From Morinoia aosen (taxonomy: Eukaryota > Arthropoda > Malacostraca > Amphipoda > Talitridae), in NCBI GenBank assembly GCA_030386875.1, contig CM059577.1:22951038-23015037 (forward strand): a stretch of DNA of 64,000 bases, given 5' to 3'. Shown here piece after piece: positions 27,701 through 40,860 of this stretch. Every line of letters starts with the position of its first letter. The first letter of the stretch is position 1. The notes beneath the pieces are model-generated. The model made no database searches. It saw only the letters and a program-made list of their open reading frames with translations, and was not told where the DNA came from. Made by a program: the position numbers and the translations under genes.

Positions 27701-28000
27701 TGTAGCATTACGGGACATATGTGTACCATTAGGGGACATATGTGTAGCATTAGGAGACATATGTGTAGCATTAGGGGATATATGTGTAGCATTAGGGGAC
27801 ATATATGTAGCATTACGGGACATATGTGTAGCATTAGGGGACATATGTGTAGCATTAGGAGACATATATGTAGCATTAGGGGACATATGTGTAGCATTAC
27901 GGGACATATGTGTAGCATTAGGAGACATATGTGTAGCATTAGGGGACATATATGTAGCATTACGGGACATATGTGTAGCATTAGGAGACATATGTGTAGC
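21780..28000. repeat. higher-order block of six ~1.05-1.34-kb units
   Basis: The rare variant CCGTTAGGGGACGTAT occurs six times, with its second C at 21791, 22946, 24288, 25442, 26491 and 27685. After correcting for the small deletions between them the spacings are 55, 64, 55, 50 and 57 monomers. Around each one the order of neighbouring variants is largely the same (runs of GTACCATT and TACGGGACAT). The rarer TAGCGGACAT at 22991 recurs at 25487. Confidence 0.8.
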
Positions 28001-28649
28001 ATTACGGGACATATGTGTAGCATTAGGGGACATATGTGTAGCATTAAAGGACATATGTGTAGCATTATGGGACATATGTGTAGCATTAGGTGACATATGT
28101 GTAGCATTAGGGGACATATGTGTAGCATTAGGGGACATATGTGTAGCATTATGGGACATATGTGTAGCATTAGGGGACATATGTGTAGCATTAGGGGACA
28201 TATGTGTAGCATTAGGTGACATATGTGTAGCATTAGGTGACATATGTGTAGCATTAGGTGACATATGTGTAGCATTAGGGGACATATGTGTAGCATTAGG
28301 TGACATATGTGTAGCATTAGGTGACATATGTGTAGCATTAGGGGACATATGTGTAGCATTAGGTGACATATGTGTAGCATTAGGGGACATATGTGTAGCA
28401 TTAGGGGACATATGTGTAGCATTAGGGGACATATGTGTAGCATTAAGGGACATATGTGCAGCATTAGGTGACATATGTGCAGCATTAGGTGACATATGTG
28501 TAGCATTAGGGGACATATGTGTAGCATTAGGTGACATATGTGTAGCATTAGGGGACATATGTGCAGCATTAGGTGACATATGTGTAGCATTAGGGGACAT
28601 ATGTGCAGCATTAGGGGACATATGTGTAGCATTAGGTGACATATGTGTA

Positions 28650-31600
28650 GCATTAGGGGACATATGTGTAGCATTAGGTGACATATGTGTAGCATTAGGT
28701 GACATATGTGCAGCACTAGGGGACATATATGCAGCATTAGGTGACATATGTGTAGCATTAGGGGACATATGTGCAGCATTAGGGGACATATGTGTGGCAT
28801 TAGGTGACATATGTGCAGCATTAGGGGACATATGTGCAGCATTAGGTGACATATGTGCAGCATTAGGGGACATATGTGCACCATTAGGGGACATATGTGT
28901 AGCATTAGGGGACATATTTGTAGCATTAGGGGACATATGTGTAGCATTAGGTGACATATGTGTAGCATAAGGGGACATATGTGTAGCATTAGGTGACGTA
29001 TGTGCACCATTAGGGGACATATGTGTAGCATTAGGTGATATATGTGTAGCATTAGGTGACATATGTGCAGCATTAGGGGACATATGTGTAGCATTAGGGG
29101 ACATATGTGTAGCATTAGGTGACATATGTGTAGCATTAGGTGACATATGTGTAGCATTAGGGGACATATGTGTAGCATTAGGTGATATATGTGTAGCATA
29201 AGGGGACATATGTGTAGCATTAGGTGACGTATGTGCACCATTAGGGGACATATGTGTAGCATTAGGTGATATATGTGTAGCATTAGGTGACATATGTGCA
29301 GCATTAGGGGACATATGTGTAGCATTAGGGGACATATGTGTAGCATTAGGTGACATATGTGTAGCATTAGGTGACATATGTGTAGCATTAGGGGACATAT
29401 GTGTAGCATTAGGTGACATATGTGTAGCATAAGGGGACATATGTGTTGCATTAGGTGACGTATGTGCACCATTAGGGGACATATGTGTAGCATTAGGTGA
29501 TATATGTGTAGCATTAGGTGACATATGTGCAGCATTAGGGGACATATGTGTAGCATTAGGGGACATATGTGTCGCATTAGGTGACATATGTGTAGCATTA
29601 GGTGACATATGTGTAGCATTAGGGGACATATGTGTAGCATTAGGGGACATATGTGTAGCATTAGGGGACATATGTGTAGCATTAGGGGGCATATGTGCAG
29701 CATTAGGGGACATATGTGTAGCATTAGGGGACATATGTGTAGCATTAGGGGACATATGTGTAGCATTAGGTGACATATGTGTAGCATTAGGGGACATATG
29801 TGTAGCATTAGGGGACATATGTGTAGCATTAGGGGACATATGTGTAGCATTAGGGGACATATGTGTAGCATTAGGGGACATATGTGTAGCATTAGGGGAC
29901 ATATGTGTAGCATTAGGGGGCATATGTGCAGCATTAGGGGACATATGTGTAGCATTAGGGGACATATGTGTAGCATTAGGGGACATATGTGTAGCATTAG
30001 GGGACATATGTGTAGCATTAGGTGACATATGTGTAGCATTAGGGGACATATGTGTAGCATTAGGGGACATATGTGTAGCATTAGGGGACATATGTGTAGC
30101 ATTAGGGGACATATGTGTAGCATTAGGTGACATATGTGTAGCATTAGGGGACATATGTGTAGCATTAGGGGACATATGTGTAGCATTAGGGGACATATGT
30201 GCAGCATTAGGGGACATATGTGTAGCATTAGGGGACATATGTGTAGCATTAGGGGACATATGTGTAGCATTAGGTGACATATGTGCACCATTAGGGGACA
30301 TATGTGTAGCATTAAGTGACATATGTGTAGCATTAGGGGACATATGTGTAGCATTAGGGGACATATGTGTAGCATTAGGGGACATATGTGTAGCATTAGG
30401 GGACATATGTGTAGCATTAGGGGACATATGTGTAGCATTACGGGACATATGTGTAGCATTAGGTGACATATGTGTAGCATTAGGGGACATATGTGTAGCA
30501 TTAAGTGACATATGTGTAGCATTAGGGGACATATGTGTAGCATTAGGTGACATATGTGCAGCATTAGGGGACATATGTGTAGCATTAGGGGACATATGTG
30601 AAGCATTAGGAGACATATGTGTAGCATTAGGGGACATATGTGTGGCATTAGGGGACATATGTGCAGCATTAGGGGACATATGTGCACCATTAGGGGACAT
30701 ATGTGTAGCATTAGGGGACATATGTGTAGCATTATGGGACATATGTGTAGCATTAGGTGACATATGTGTAGCATTAGGGGACATATGTGTAGCATTAGGG
30801 GACATATGTGTAGCATTGGGGGACATATGTGTAGCATTAGGGGACATATGTGCAGCATTAGGGGACATATGTGTAGCATTAGGGGACATATGTGTAGCAT
30901 TAGGGGACATATGTGTAGCATTAGGTGACATATGTGTAGCATTAGGGGACATATGTGTAGCATTAGGTGACATATGTATAGCATTAGGGGACATATGTGT
31001 AGCATTAGGTGACATATGTGTAGCATTAGGGGACATATGTGCAGCATTAGGGGACATATGTGTAGCATTAGGTGACATATGTGTAGCATTAGGGGACATA
31101 TGTGTAGCATTAGGTGACATATGTGTAGCATTAGGTGACATATGTGCAGCATTAGGGGACATATGTGCAGCATTAGGGGACATATGTGTAGCATTAGGTG
31201 ACATATGTATAGCATTAGGGGACATATGTGTAGCATTAGGGGACATATGTGTAGCATTAGGGGACATATGTGTAGCATTAGGTGACATATGTGTAGCATT
31301 AGGGGACATATGTGTAGCATTAGGGGACATATGTGTAGCATTAGGGGACATATGTGTAGCATTAGGGGACATATGTGTAGCATTAGGGGACATATGTGTA
31401 GCATTAGGGGACATATGTGTAGCATTAGGGGACATATGCGTAGCATTAGGGGACATATGTGTAGCATTAGGGGACATATGTGTAGCATTAGGGGACATAT
31501 GTGTAGCATTAGGGGACATATGTGTAGCATTAGGGGACATATGTGTAGCATTAGGGGACATATGTGTAGCATTAGGGGACATATGTGTAGCATTATGGGA

Positions 31601-34600
31601 CATATGTGTAGCATTAGGGGACATATGTGTAGCATTAGGGGACATATGTGTAGGATTAGGGGACATATGTGTAGCATTATGGGACATATGTGATGCATTA
31701 GGTGACATATGTGCAGCATTAGGGGACATATGTGTAGCATTAGGTGACATATGTGTAGCATTAGGTGACATATGTGCAGCACTAGGGGACATATATGCAG
31801 CATTAGGTGACATATGTGTAGCATTAGGGGACATATGTGCAGCATTAGGGGACATATGTGTGGCATTAGGTGACATATGTGCAGCATTAGGGGACATATG
31901 TGCAGCATTAGGTGACATATGTGCAGCATTAGGGGACATATGTGCACCATTAGGGGACATATGTGTAGCATTAGGGGACATATTTGTAGCATTAGGGGAC
32001 ATATGTGTAGCATTAGGTGACATATGTGTAGCATAAGGGGACATATGTGTAGCATTAGGTGACGTATGTGCACCATTAGGGGACATATGTGTAGCATTAG
32101 GTGATATATGTGTAGCATTAGGTGACATATGTGCAGCATTAGGGGACATATGTGTAGCATTAGGGGACATATGTGTAGCATTAGGTGACATATGTGTAGC
32201 ATTAGGTGACATATGTGTAGCATTAGGGGACATATGTGTAGCATTAGGTGATATATGTGTAGCATAAGGGGACATATGTGTAGCATTAGGTGACGTATGT
32301 GCACCATTAGGGGACATATGTGTAGCATTAGGTGATATATGTGTAGCATTAGGTGACATATGTGCAGCATTAGGGGACATATGTGTAGCATTAGGGGACA
32401 TATGTGTAGCATTAGGTGACATATGTGTAGCATTAGGTGACATATGTGTAGCATTAGGGGACATATGTGTAGCATTAGGTGACATATGTGTAGCATAAGG
32501 GGACATATGTGTTGCATTAGGTGACGTATGTGCACCATTAGGGGACATATGTGTAGCATTAGGTGATATATGTGTAGCATTAGGTGACATATGTGCAGCA
32601 TTAGGGGACATATGTGTAGCATTAGGGGACATATGTGTCGCATTAGGTGACATATGTGTAGCATTAGGTGACATATGTGTAGCATTAGGGGACATATGTG
32701 TAGCATTAGGGGACATATGTGTAGCATTAGGGGACATATGTGTAGCATTAGGGGGCATATGTGCAGCATTAGGGGACATATGTGTAGCATTAGGGGACAT
32801 ATGTGTAGCATTAGGGGACATATGTGTAGCATTAGGTGACATATGTGTAGCATTAGGGGACATATGTGTAGCATTAGGGGACATATGTGTAGCATTAGGG
32901 GACATATGTGTAGCATTAGGGGACATATGTGTAGCATTAGGGGACATATGTGTAGCATTAGGGGACATATGTGTAGCATTAGGGGGCATATGTGCAGCAT
33001 TAGGGGACATATGTGTAGCATTAGGGGACATATGTGTAGCATTAGGGGACATATGTGTAGCATTAGGGGACATATGTGTAGCATTAGGTGACATATGTGT
33101 AGCATTAGGGGACATATGTGTAGCATTAGGGGACATATGTGTAGCATTAGGGGACATATGTGTAGCATTAGGGGACATATGTGTAGCATTAGGTGACATA
33201 TGTGTAGCATTAGGGGACATATGTGTAGCATTAGGGGACATATGTGTAGCATTAGGGGACATATGTGCAGCATTAGGGGACATATGTGTAGCATTAGGGG
33301 ACATATGTGTAGCATTAGGGGACATATGTGTAGCATTAGGTGACATATGTGCACCATTAGGGGACATATGTGTAGCATTAAGTGACATATGTGTAGCATT
33401 AGGGGACATATGTGTAGCATTAGGGGACATATGTGTAGCATTAGGGGACATATGTGTAGCATTAGGGGACATATGTGTAGCATTAGGGGACATATGTGTA
33501 GCATTACGGGACATATGTGTAGCATTAGGTGACATATGTGTAGCATTAGGGGACATATGTGTAGCATTAAGTGACATATGTGTAGCATTAGGGGACATAT
33601 GTGTAGCATTAGGTGACATATGTGCAGCATTAGGGGACATATGTGTAGCATTAGGGGACATATGTGAAGCATTAGGAGACATATATGTAGCATTAGGGGA
33701 CATATGTGTGGCATTAGGGGACATATGTGCAGCATTAGGGGACATATGTGCACCATTAGGGGACATATGTGTAGCATTAGGGGACATATGTGTAGCATTA
33801 TGGGACATATGTGTAGCATTAGGTGACATATGTGTAGCATTAGGGGACATATGTGTAGCATTAGGGGACATATGTGTAGCATTGGGGGACATATGTGTAG
33901 CATTAGGGGACATATGTGCAGCATTAGGGGACATATGTGTAGCATTAGGGGACATATGTGTAGCATTAGGGGACATATGTGTAGCATTAGGTGACATATG
34001 TGTAGCATTAGGGGACATATGTGTAGCATTAGGTGACATATGTATAGCATTAGTGGACATATGTGTAGCATTAGGTGACATATGTGTAGCATTAGGGGAC
34101 ATATGTGCAGCATTAGGGGACATATGTGTAGCATTAGGTGACATATGTGTAGCATTAGGGGACATATGTGTAGCATTAGGTGACATATGTGTAGCATTAG
34201 GTGACATATGTGCAGCATTAGGGGACATATGTGCAGCATTAGGGGACATATGTGTAGCATTAGGTGACATATGTATAGCATTAGGGGACATATGTGTAGC
34301 ATTAGGTGACATATGTGTAGCATTAGGTGACATATGTGTAGCATTAGGGGACATATGTGCAGCATTAGGGGACATATGTGTGGCATTAGGTGACATATGT
34401 GCAGCATTAGGGGACATATGTGCAGCATTAGGTGACATATGTGCAGCATTAGGGGACATATGTGCACCATTAGGGGACATATGTGTAGCATTAGGGGACA
34501 TATTTGTAGCATTAGGGGACATATGTGTAGCATTAGGTGACATATGTGTAGCATTAGGGGACATATGTGTGGCATTAGGTGACGTATGTGCACCATTAGG

Positions 34601-37600
34601 GGACATATGTGTAGCATTAGGTGACATATATGTAGCATTAAGTGACATATGTGTAGCATTAGGGGACATATGTGTAGCATTAGGTGACATATGTGTAGCA
34701 TTAGGGGACATATGTGTAGCATTAGGTGACATATGTGCAGCATTAGGGGACATATGTGTAGCATTAGGTGACATATGTGAAGCATTAGGGGACATATGTG
34801 TAGCATTAGGGGACATATGTGTAGCATTAGGGGACATATGCGTAGCATTAGGGGACATATGTATAGTATTAGGGGACATATGTGTAGCATTAGGGGACAT
34901 ATGTGTAGCATTATGTGACATATGTGCAGCATTAGGGGACATATGTGTAGCATTAGGGGACATATGTGTAGCATTAAGTGACATATGTGCAGCATTAGGG
35001 GACATATGTGTAGCATTAGGGGACATATGAGAAGCATTAGGGGACATATGTGTAGCATTAGGGGACATATGTGTAGCATTAGGGGACATATGTGTAGCAT
35101 TAGGGGACATATGTGTAGCATTAGGGGACATATGTGTAGCATTAGGTGACATATGTGTAGCATTAGGGGACATATGTGTTGCATTAGGGGACATATGTGT
35201 AGCATTAGGGGACATATGTGTAGCATTAGGGGACATATGTGTAGCATTAGGGGACATATGTGTAGCATTAGGGGACATATGTGTAGCATTAGGGGACATA
35301 TGTGTAGCATTAGGGGACATATGTGTAGCATTATGGGACATATGTGATGCATTAGGTGACATATGTGCAGCATTAGGGGACATATGTGTAGCATTAGGTG
35401 ACATATGTGTAGCATTAGGTGACATATGTGCAGCACTAGGGGACATATATGCAGCATTAGGTGACATATGTGTAGCATTAGGGGACATATGTGCAGCATT
35501 AGGGGACATATGTGTGGCATTAGGTGACATATGTGCAGCATTAGGGGACATATGTGCAGCATTAGGTGACATATGTGCAGCATTAGGGGACATATGTGCA
35601 CCATTAGGGGACATATGTGTAGCATTAGGGGACATATTTGTAGCATTAGGGGACATATGTGTAGCATTAGGTGACATATGTGTAGCATAAGGGGACATAT
35701 GTGTAGCATTAGGTGACGTATGTGCACCATTAGGGGACATATGTGTAGCATTAGGTGATATATGTGTAGCATTAGGTGACATATGTGCAGCATTAGGGGA
35801 CATATGTGTAGCATTAGGGGACATATGTGTAGCATTAGGTGACATATGTGTAGCATTAGGTGACATATGTGTAGCATTAGGGGACATATGTGTAGCATTA
35901 GGTGATATATGTGTAGCATAAGGGGACATATGTGTAGCATTAGGTGACGTATGTGCACCATTAGGGGACATATGTGTAGCATTAGGTGATATATGTGTAG
36001 CATTAGGTGACATATGTGCAGCATTAGGGGACATATGTGTAGCATTAGGGGACATATGTGTAGCATTAGGTGACATATGTGTAGCATTAGGTGACATATG
36101 TGTAGCATTAGGGGACATATGTGTAGCATTAGGTGACATATGTGTAGCATAAGGGGACATATGTGTTGCATTAGGTGACGTATGTGCACCATTAGGGGAC
36201 ATATGTGTAGCATTAGGTGATATATGTGTAGCATTAGGTGACATATGTGCAGCATTAGGGGACATATGTGTAGCATTAGGGGACATATGTGTCGCATTAG
36301 GTGACATATGTGTAGCATTAGGTGACATATGTGTAGCATTAGGGGACATATGTGTAGCATTAGGGGACATATGTGTAGCATTAGGGGACATATGTGTAGC
36401 ATTAGGGGGCATATGTGCAGCATTAGGGGACATATGTGTAGCATTAGGGGACATATGTGTAGCATTAGGGGACATATGTGTAGCATTAGGTGACATATGT
36501 GTAGCATTAGGGGACATATGTGTAGCATTAGGGGACATATGTGTAGCATTAGGGGACATATGTGTAGCATTAGGGGACATATGTGTAGCATTAGGGGACA
36601 TATGTGTAGCATTAGGGGACATATGTGTAGCATTAGGGGGCATATGTGCAGCATTAGGGGACATATGTGTAGCATTAGGGGACATATGTGTAGCATTAGG
36701 GGACATATGTGTAGCATTAGGGGACATATGTGTAGCATTAGGTGACATATGTGTAGCATTAGGGGACATATGTGTAGCATTAGGGGACATATGTGTAGCA
36801 TTAGGGGACATATGTGTAGCATTAGGGGACATATGTGTAGCATTAGGTGACATATGTGTAGCATTAGGGGACATATGTGTAGCATTAGGGGACATATGTG
36901 TAGCATTAGGGGACATATGTGCAGCATTAGGGGACATATGTGTAGCATTAGGGGACATATGTGTAGCATTAGGGGACATATGTGTAGCATTAGGTGACAT
37001 ATGTGCACCATTAGGGGACATATGTGTAGCATTAAGTGACATATGTGTAGCATTAGGGGACATATGTGTAGCATTAGGGGACATATGTGTAGCATTAGGG
37101 GACATATGTGTAGCATTAGGGGACATATGTGTAGCATTAGGGGACATATGTGTAGCATTACGGGACATATGTGTAGCATTAGGTGACATATGTGTAGCAT
37201 TAGGGGACATATGTGTAGCATTAAGTGACATATGTGTAGCATTAGGGGACATATGTGTAGCATTAGGTGACATATGTGCAGCATTAGGGGACATATGTGT
37301 AGCATTAGGGGACATATGTGAAGCATTAGGAGACATATATGTAGCATTAGGGGACATATGTGTGGCATTAGGGGACATATGTGCAGCATTAGGGGACATA
37401 TGTGCACCATTAGGGGACATATGTGTAGCATTAGGGGACATATGTGTAGCATTATGGGACATATGTGTAGCATTAGGTGACATATGTGTAGCATTAGGGG
37501 ACATATGTGTAGCATTAGGGGACATATGTGTAGCATTGGGGGACATATGTGTAGCATTAGGGGACATATGTGCAGCATTAGGGGACATATGTGTAGCATT

Positions 37601-39090
37601 AGGGGACATATGTGTAGCATTAGGGGACATATGTGTAGCATTAGGTGACATATGTGTAGCATTAGGGGACATATGTGTAGCATTAGGTGACATATGTATA
37701 GCATTAGTGGACATATGTGTAGCATTAGGTGACATATGTGTAGCATTAGGGGACATATGTGCAGCATTAGGGGACATATGTGTAGCATTAGGTGACATAT
37801 GTGTAGCATTAGGGGACATATGTGTAGCATTAGGTGACATATGTGTAGCATTAGGTGACATATGTGCAGCATTAGGGGACATATGTGCAGCATTAGGGGA
37901 CATATGTGTAGCATTAGGTGACATATGTATAGCATTAGGGGACATATGTGTAGCATTAGGTGACATATGTGTAGCATTAGGTGACATATGTGTAGCATTA
38001 GGGGACATATGTGCAGCATTAGGGGACATATGTGTGGCATTAGGTGACATATGTGCAGCATTAGGGGACATATGTGCAGCATTAGGTGACATATGTGCAG
38101 CATTAGGGGACATATGTGCACCATTAGGGGACATATGTGTAGCATTAGGGGACATATTTGTAGCATTAGGGGACATATGTGTAGCATTAGGTGACATATG
38201 TGTAGCATTAGGGGACATATGTGTGGCATTAGGTGACGTATGTGCACCATTAGGGGACATATGTGTAGCATTAGGTGACATATATGTAGCATTAAGTGAC
38301 ATATGTGTAGCATTAGGGGACATATGTGTAGCATTAGGTGACATATGTGTAGCATTAGGGGACATATGTGTAGCATTAGGTGACATATGTGCAGCATTAG
38401 GGGACATATGTGTAGCATTAGGTGACATATGTGAAGCATTAGGGGACATATGTGTAGCATTAGGGGACATATGTGTAGCATTAGGGGACATATGCGTAGC
38501 ATTAGGGGACATATGTATAGTATTAGGGGACATATGTGTAGCATTAGGGGACATATGTGTAGCATTATGTGACATATGTGCAGCATTAGGGGACATATGT
38601 GTAGCATTAGGGGACATATGTGTAGCATTAAGTGACATATGTGCAGCATTAGGGGACATATGTGTAGCATTAGGGGACATATGAGAAGCATTAGGGGACA
38701 TATGTGTAGCATTAGGGGACATATGTGTAGCATTAGGGGACATATGTGTAGCATTAGGGGACATATGTGTAGCATTAGGGGACATATGTGTAGCATTAGG
38801 TGACATATGTGTAGCATTAGGGGACATATGTGTTGCATTAGGGGACATATGTGTAGCATTAGGGGACATATGTGTAGCATTAGGGGACATATGTGTAGCA
38901 TTAGGGGACATATGTGTAGCATTAGGGGACATATGTGTAGCATTAGGGGACATATGTGTAGCATTAGGGGACATATGTGTAGCATTATGGGACATATGTG
39001 TAGCATTAGGGGACATATGTGTAGCATTAGGGGACATATGTGTAGCATTAGGGGACATATGTGTAGCATTATGGGACATATGTGTAGCAT
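28650..39090. repeat. three ~3-kb higher-order duplications
   Basis: The variant CAGCACTAGGGGACATATAT occurs at 28711, 31777 and 35431 (offsets 3,066 and 3,654 bp; 146 and 174 monomers). Long variant runs follow the same spacing: 29777, 32843, 36497 and 30642, 33708, 37362. The variant TGTGATGCATTAGG at about 31691 and 35345 also lies 3,654 bp apart. The second and third copies look nearly identical over more than 3.5 kb; the first matches for about 2.5 kb and then diverges. Confidence 0.85.
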
Positions 39091-39201
39091 TAGGTGACAT
39101 ATGTGCAGCATTAGGGGACATATGTGTAGCATTAGGGGACATATGTGTAGCATTAGGGGACATATGTGTAGCATTATGGGACATATGTGTAGCATTAGGT
39201 A

Positions 39202-40212
39202 GGTAGATTGCTCATTTACATACAAGCATAAATAAATAGCATTTCAAGTATTTCACTTCTTTTTTGAAACCTTTAGCATACGAGGTAAAATATTATCTTG
39301 TAATTAAATTGTTCATACTTCTTAGAGAGGATAGAAATGTGTTACAGCACTTAAGTACCTTTTTCATTTCTGCTACTTGCAACCTAATCTAACCATCGTA
39401 GCAACCACACAAAGGTAGCCAACGTTCAAACTGAATTGCATGAAAAATGTGCATTTCTCGTCACCCAAAGGGCAATAATCAATTTGGCTAACTGCTAATA
39501 ATCGCTTTGAAAGCAGTCATCAAAAGCAGCATGAAGGTGTTTACTGTGTGTAAAGTGAGAGCGTCATGAAAATAGTCATATGTATAAGATGATTGTTGAA
39601 GGTTAAACCTTCTCCGAAAGTGAAGGAGCTGGGTAATAATATATGTAATTTTACCCTGCTAAACGTGGTAACTTCACTGACTTGGCTATGATGAATAATT
39701 ATGCCACTCTTCGTGCATTTATCTACGATTGCGCGTCTGAAAGTATATCGACAGCCCAATCTCTGTCGTGGTACATCTCGTGCAAGGACACTGCTACAAA
39801 ATTTCATGTCAAGCGCATAACAAAAATTTCCAGCCCTTAATGGTACGAATGTACTCCCTGGGGTCAGTTCACCGAACTGTGTTAATAATGTGTAATTCTA
39901 AGACCCATTAAAACTATACAAGTGGCGTTTAAATGGACAGAAAATTCACTGTAATGTCAGCAGCTATTTCTTACCATATTTTTTCACTCAAACAGTTTGT
40001 GGAGGAAATTATCATACATAAACACAAATTAAACTCCATAGCTAATTATTAAGTAAAAGATAATTGTAAATTTTCTATTATAAGATATTTTCGGCGTCTT
40101 GCATCTTGTTCAATTTCGAGCTCAAAAAAAAGAAGCTCATAATATACTGTGAAATGAGAGTTTTAACCCGCGTACCGTCGAATCGAATGTTAATAGTACC
40201 AAATGCACTGAA
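39202..40212. other. unique DNA right of the satellite, nothing recognised
   Basis: The array stops abruptly at about 39201 (CATTAGGTAGGTAGATTGC) and gives way to AT-rich unique DNA. The frames present are short and without protein similarity that I recognise. No RNA gene seen. Confidence 0.4.
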
Positions 40213-40860
40213 AAAGATTAAAATATGTAACACTGGCAGCGGTGGCTCCCTCCGTACATTCGTGACCCGAGCCGCGTAAAAGCGCTCTTCGTGTCTGAAC
40301 AATCGCACTTTGACGGCACCGACCGCCGATAGCACCGACAACAGAAGCTCCAGTTGCGGGGCTTACATTACATTTGGTGGCCAAATATTCGAAGAGCCCA
40401 CGGAAGAATAAAGAAGGCTGTAAAGAAATTAAGAAGATAGTATTCGAAGAGAGACCTACAGAAGTTTGAGAAGAAGATCTAGTGACTACAGCAAATCAAC
40501 ACTGCGGAGAAAAATAACTAATAACAGAGCAATCAAGAGAACTTCTGTGATGATCGTCTGGTGACGACAAGAATTATAACGTCTACGAAGGGGATCTGCA
40601 GAGACAGTCAGAGCAACAAGAAACCAAGAATAAGGACAGCGTCTACAGAGATCTTCAGAGATCAACGGAAAGGGCGACTACAGAACTAAAAACTACATCT
40701 ACGTGGTGTCAGCCGACTACAGCTACGTTATCTTCGTGCTTCGGACGAAGTAGTTACGGTACATCACCTACAACGACTGCGGAGATCGTGCGACATCGTG
40801 CGACAACTAAAACTACAATTTAAGAGCAACAATTAACTGTTATAATTATAACAGTACCGT
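40213..40860 (+). other. possible LTR-retroelement leader (LTR end and primer-site-like)
   Basis: A GC-richer block at about 40230-40370 ends in TTACATTACATTTGGTGGCC. A TTTGGTG string after CA is how many insect LTR elements join the LTR to a tRNA primer site. It is followed by a purine-rich leader with repeated GTCTACAG, GACTACAG and GAGATC words up to about 40860. There is no second LTR, no gag or pol similarity and no confirmed tRNA match, so this is only a candidate remnant. Confidence 0.2.

Larger units (their letters stand above)
9257..39201. repeat. giant 21-bp satellite array, ~30 kb, ~1,425 monomers
   Basis: A single head-to-tail array without any inserted foreign sequence. The monomer is 21 bp: an 18-base core CATTAGGGGACATATGTG and a 3-base joint, usually TAG. 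Common variants are GGTGAC or GGAGAC for GGGGAC, ACGGGAC or ATGGGAC, and GTATAG, GTGCAC-C, GTGCAG or GTGTGG at the joint. The palindrome ACATATGT, holding an NdeI site CATATG, recurs in almost every unit. Only eight length changes that are not a multiple of 21 are seen: +1 G at ~10896 and ~20556, -1 at ~19095, ~25203, ~26267 and ~27460, -2 at ~23753 and ~27246. All monomers point the same way. Two phases on each strand lack stops, giving artefactual frames thousands of codons long (HMSPNAT, LHICPLM, ALGDICV, HMCSIRG). Confidence 0.98.

Noticed and set aside
9257..39201. CRISPR array
   Set aside because: Units are contiguous with no unique spacers, and the context is a eukaryotic genome.
9257..39201. 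Telomere array, because each unit contains TTAGGGG
   Set aside because: The motif is only 7 of 21 bases, the unit is too long and regular to be a telomerase product, and unique DNA flanks both sides.
9257..39201. G-quadruplex scaffold from the GGGG runs
   Set aside because: The runs are separated by 17 bases and are often changed to GGTG or GGAG, so stable structures are unlikely.
9089..39225. Open frames of up to 4,885 codons on the minus strand and up to 995 on the plus strand in the 21-bp array
   Set aside because: They follow from a monomer length divisible by three with no stop in two phases on each strand. In the HMSPNAT phase no common codon is one substitution from a stop. Several frames change reading phase at indels, and many plus-strand frames begin at GTG rather than ATG.
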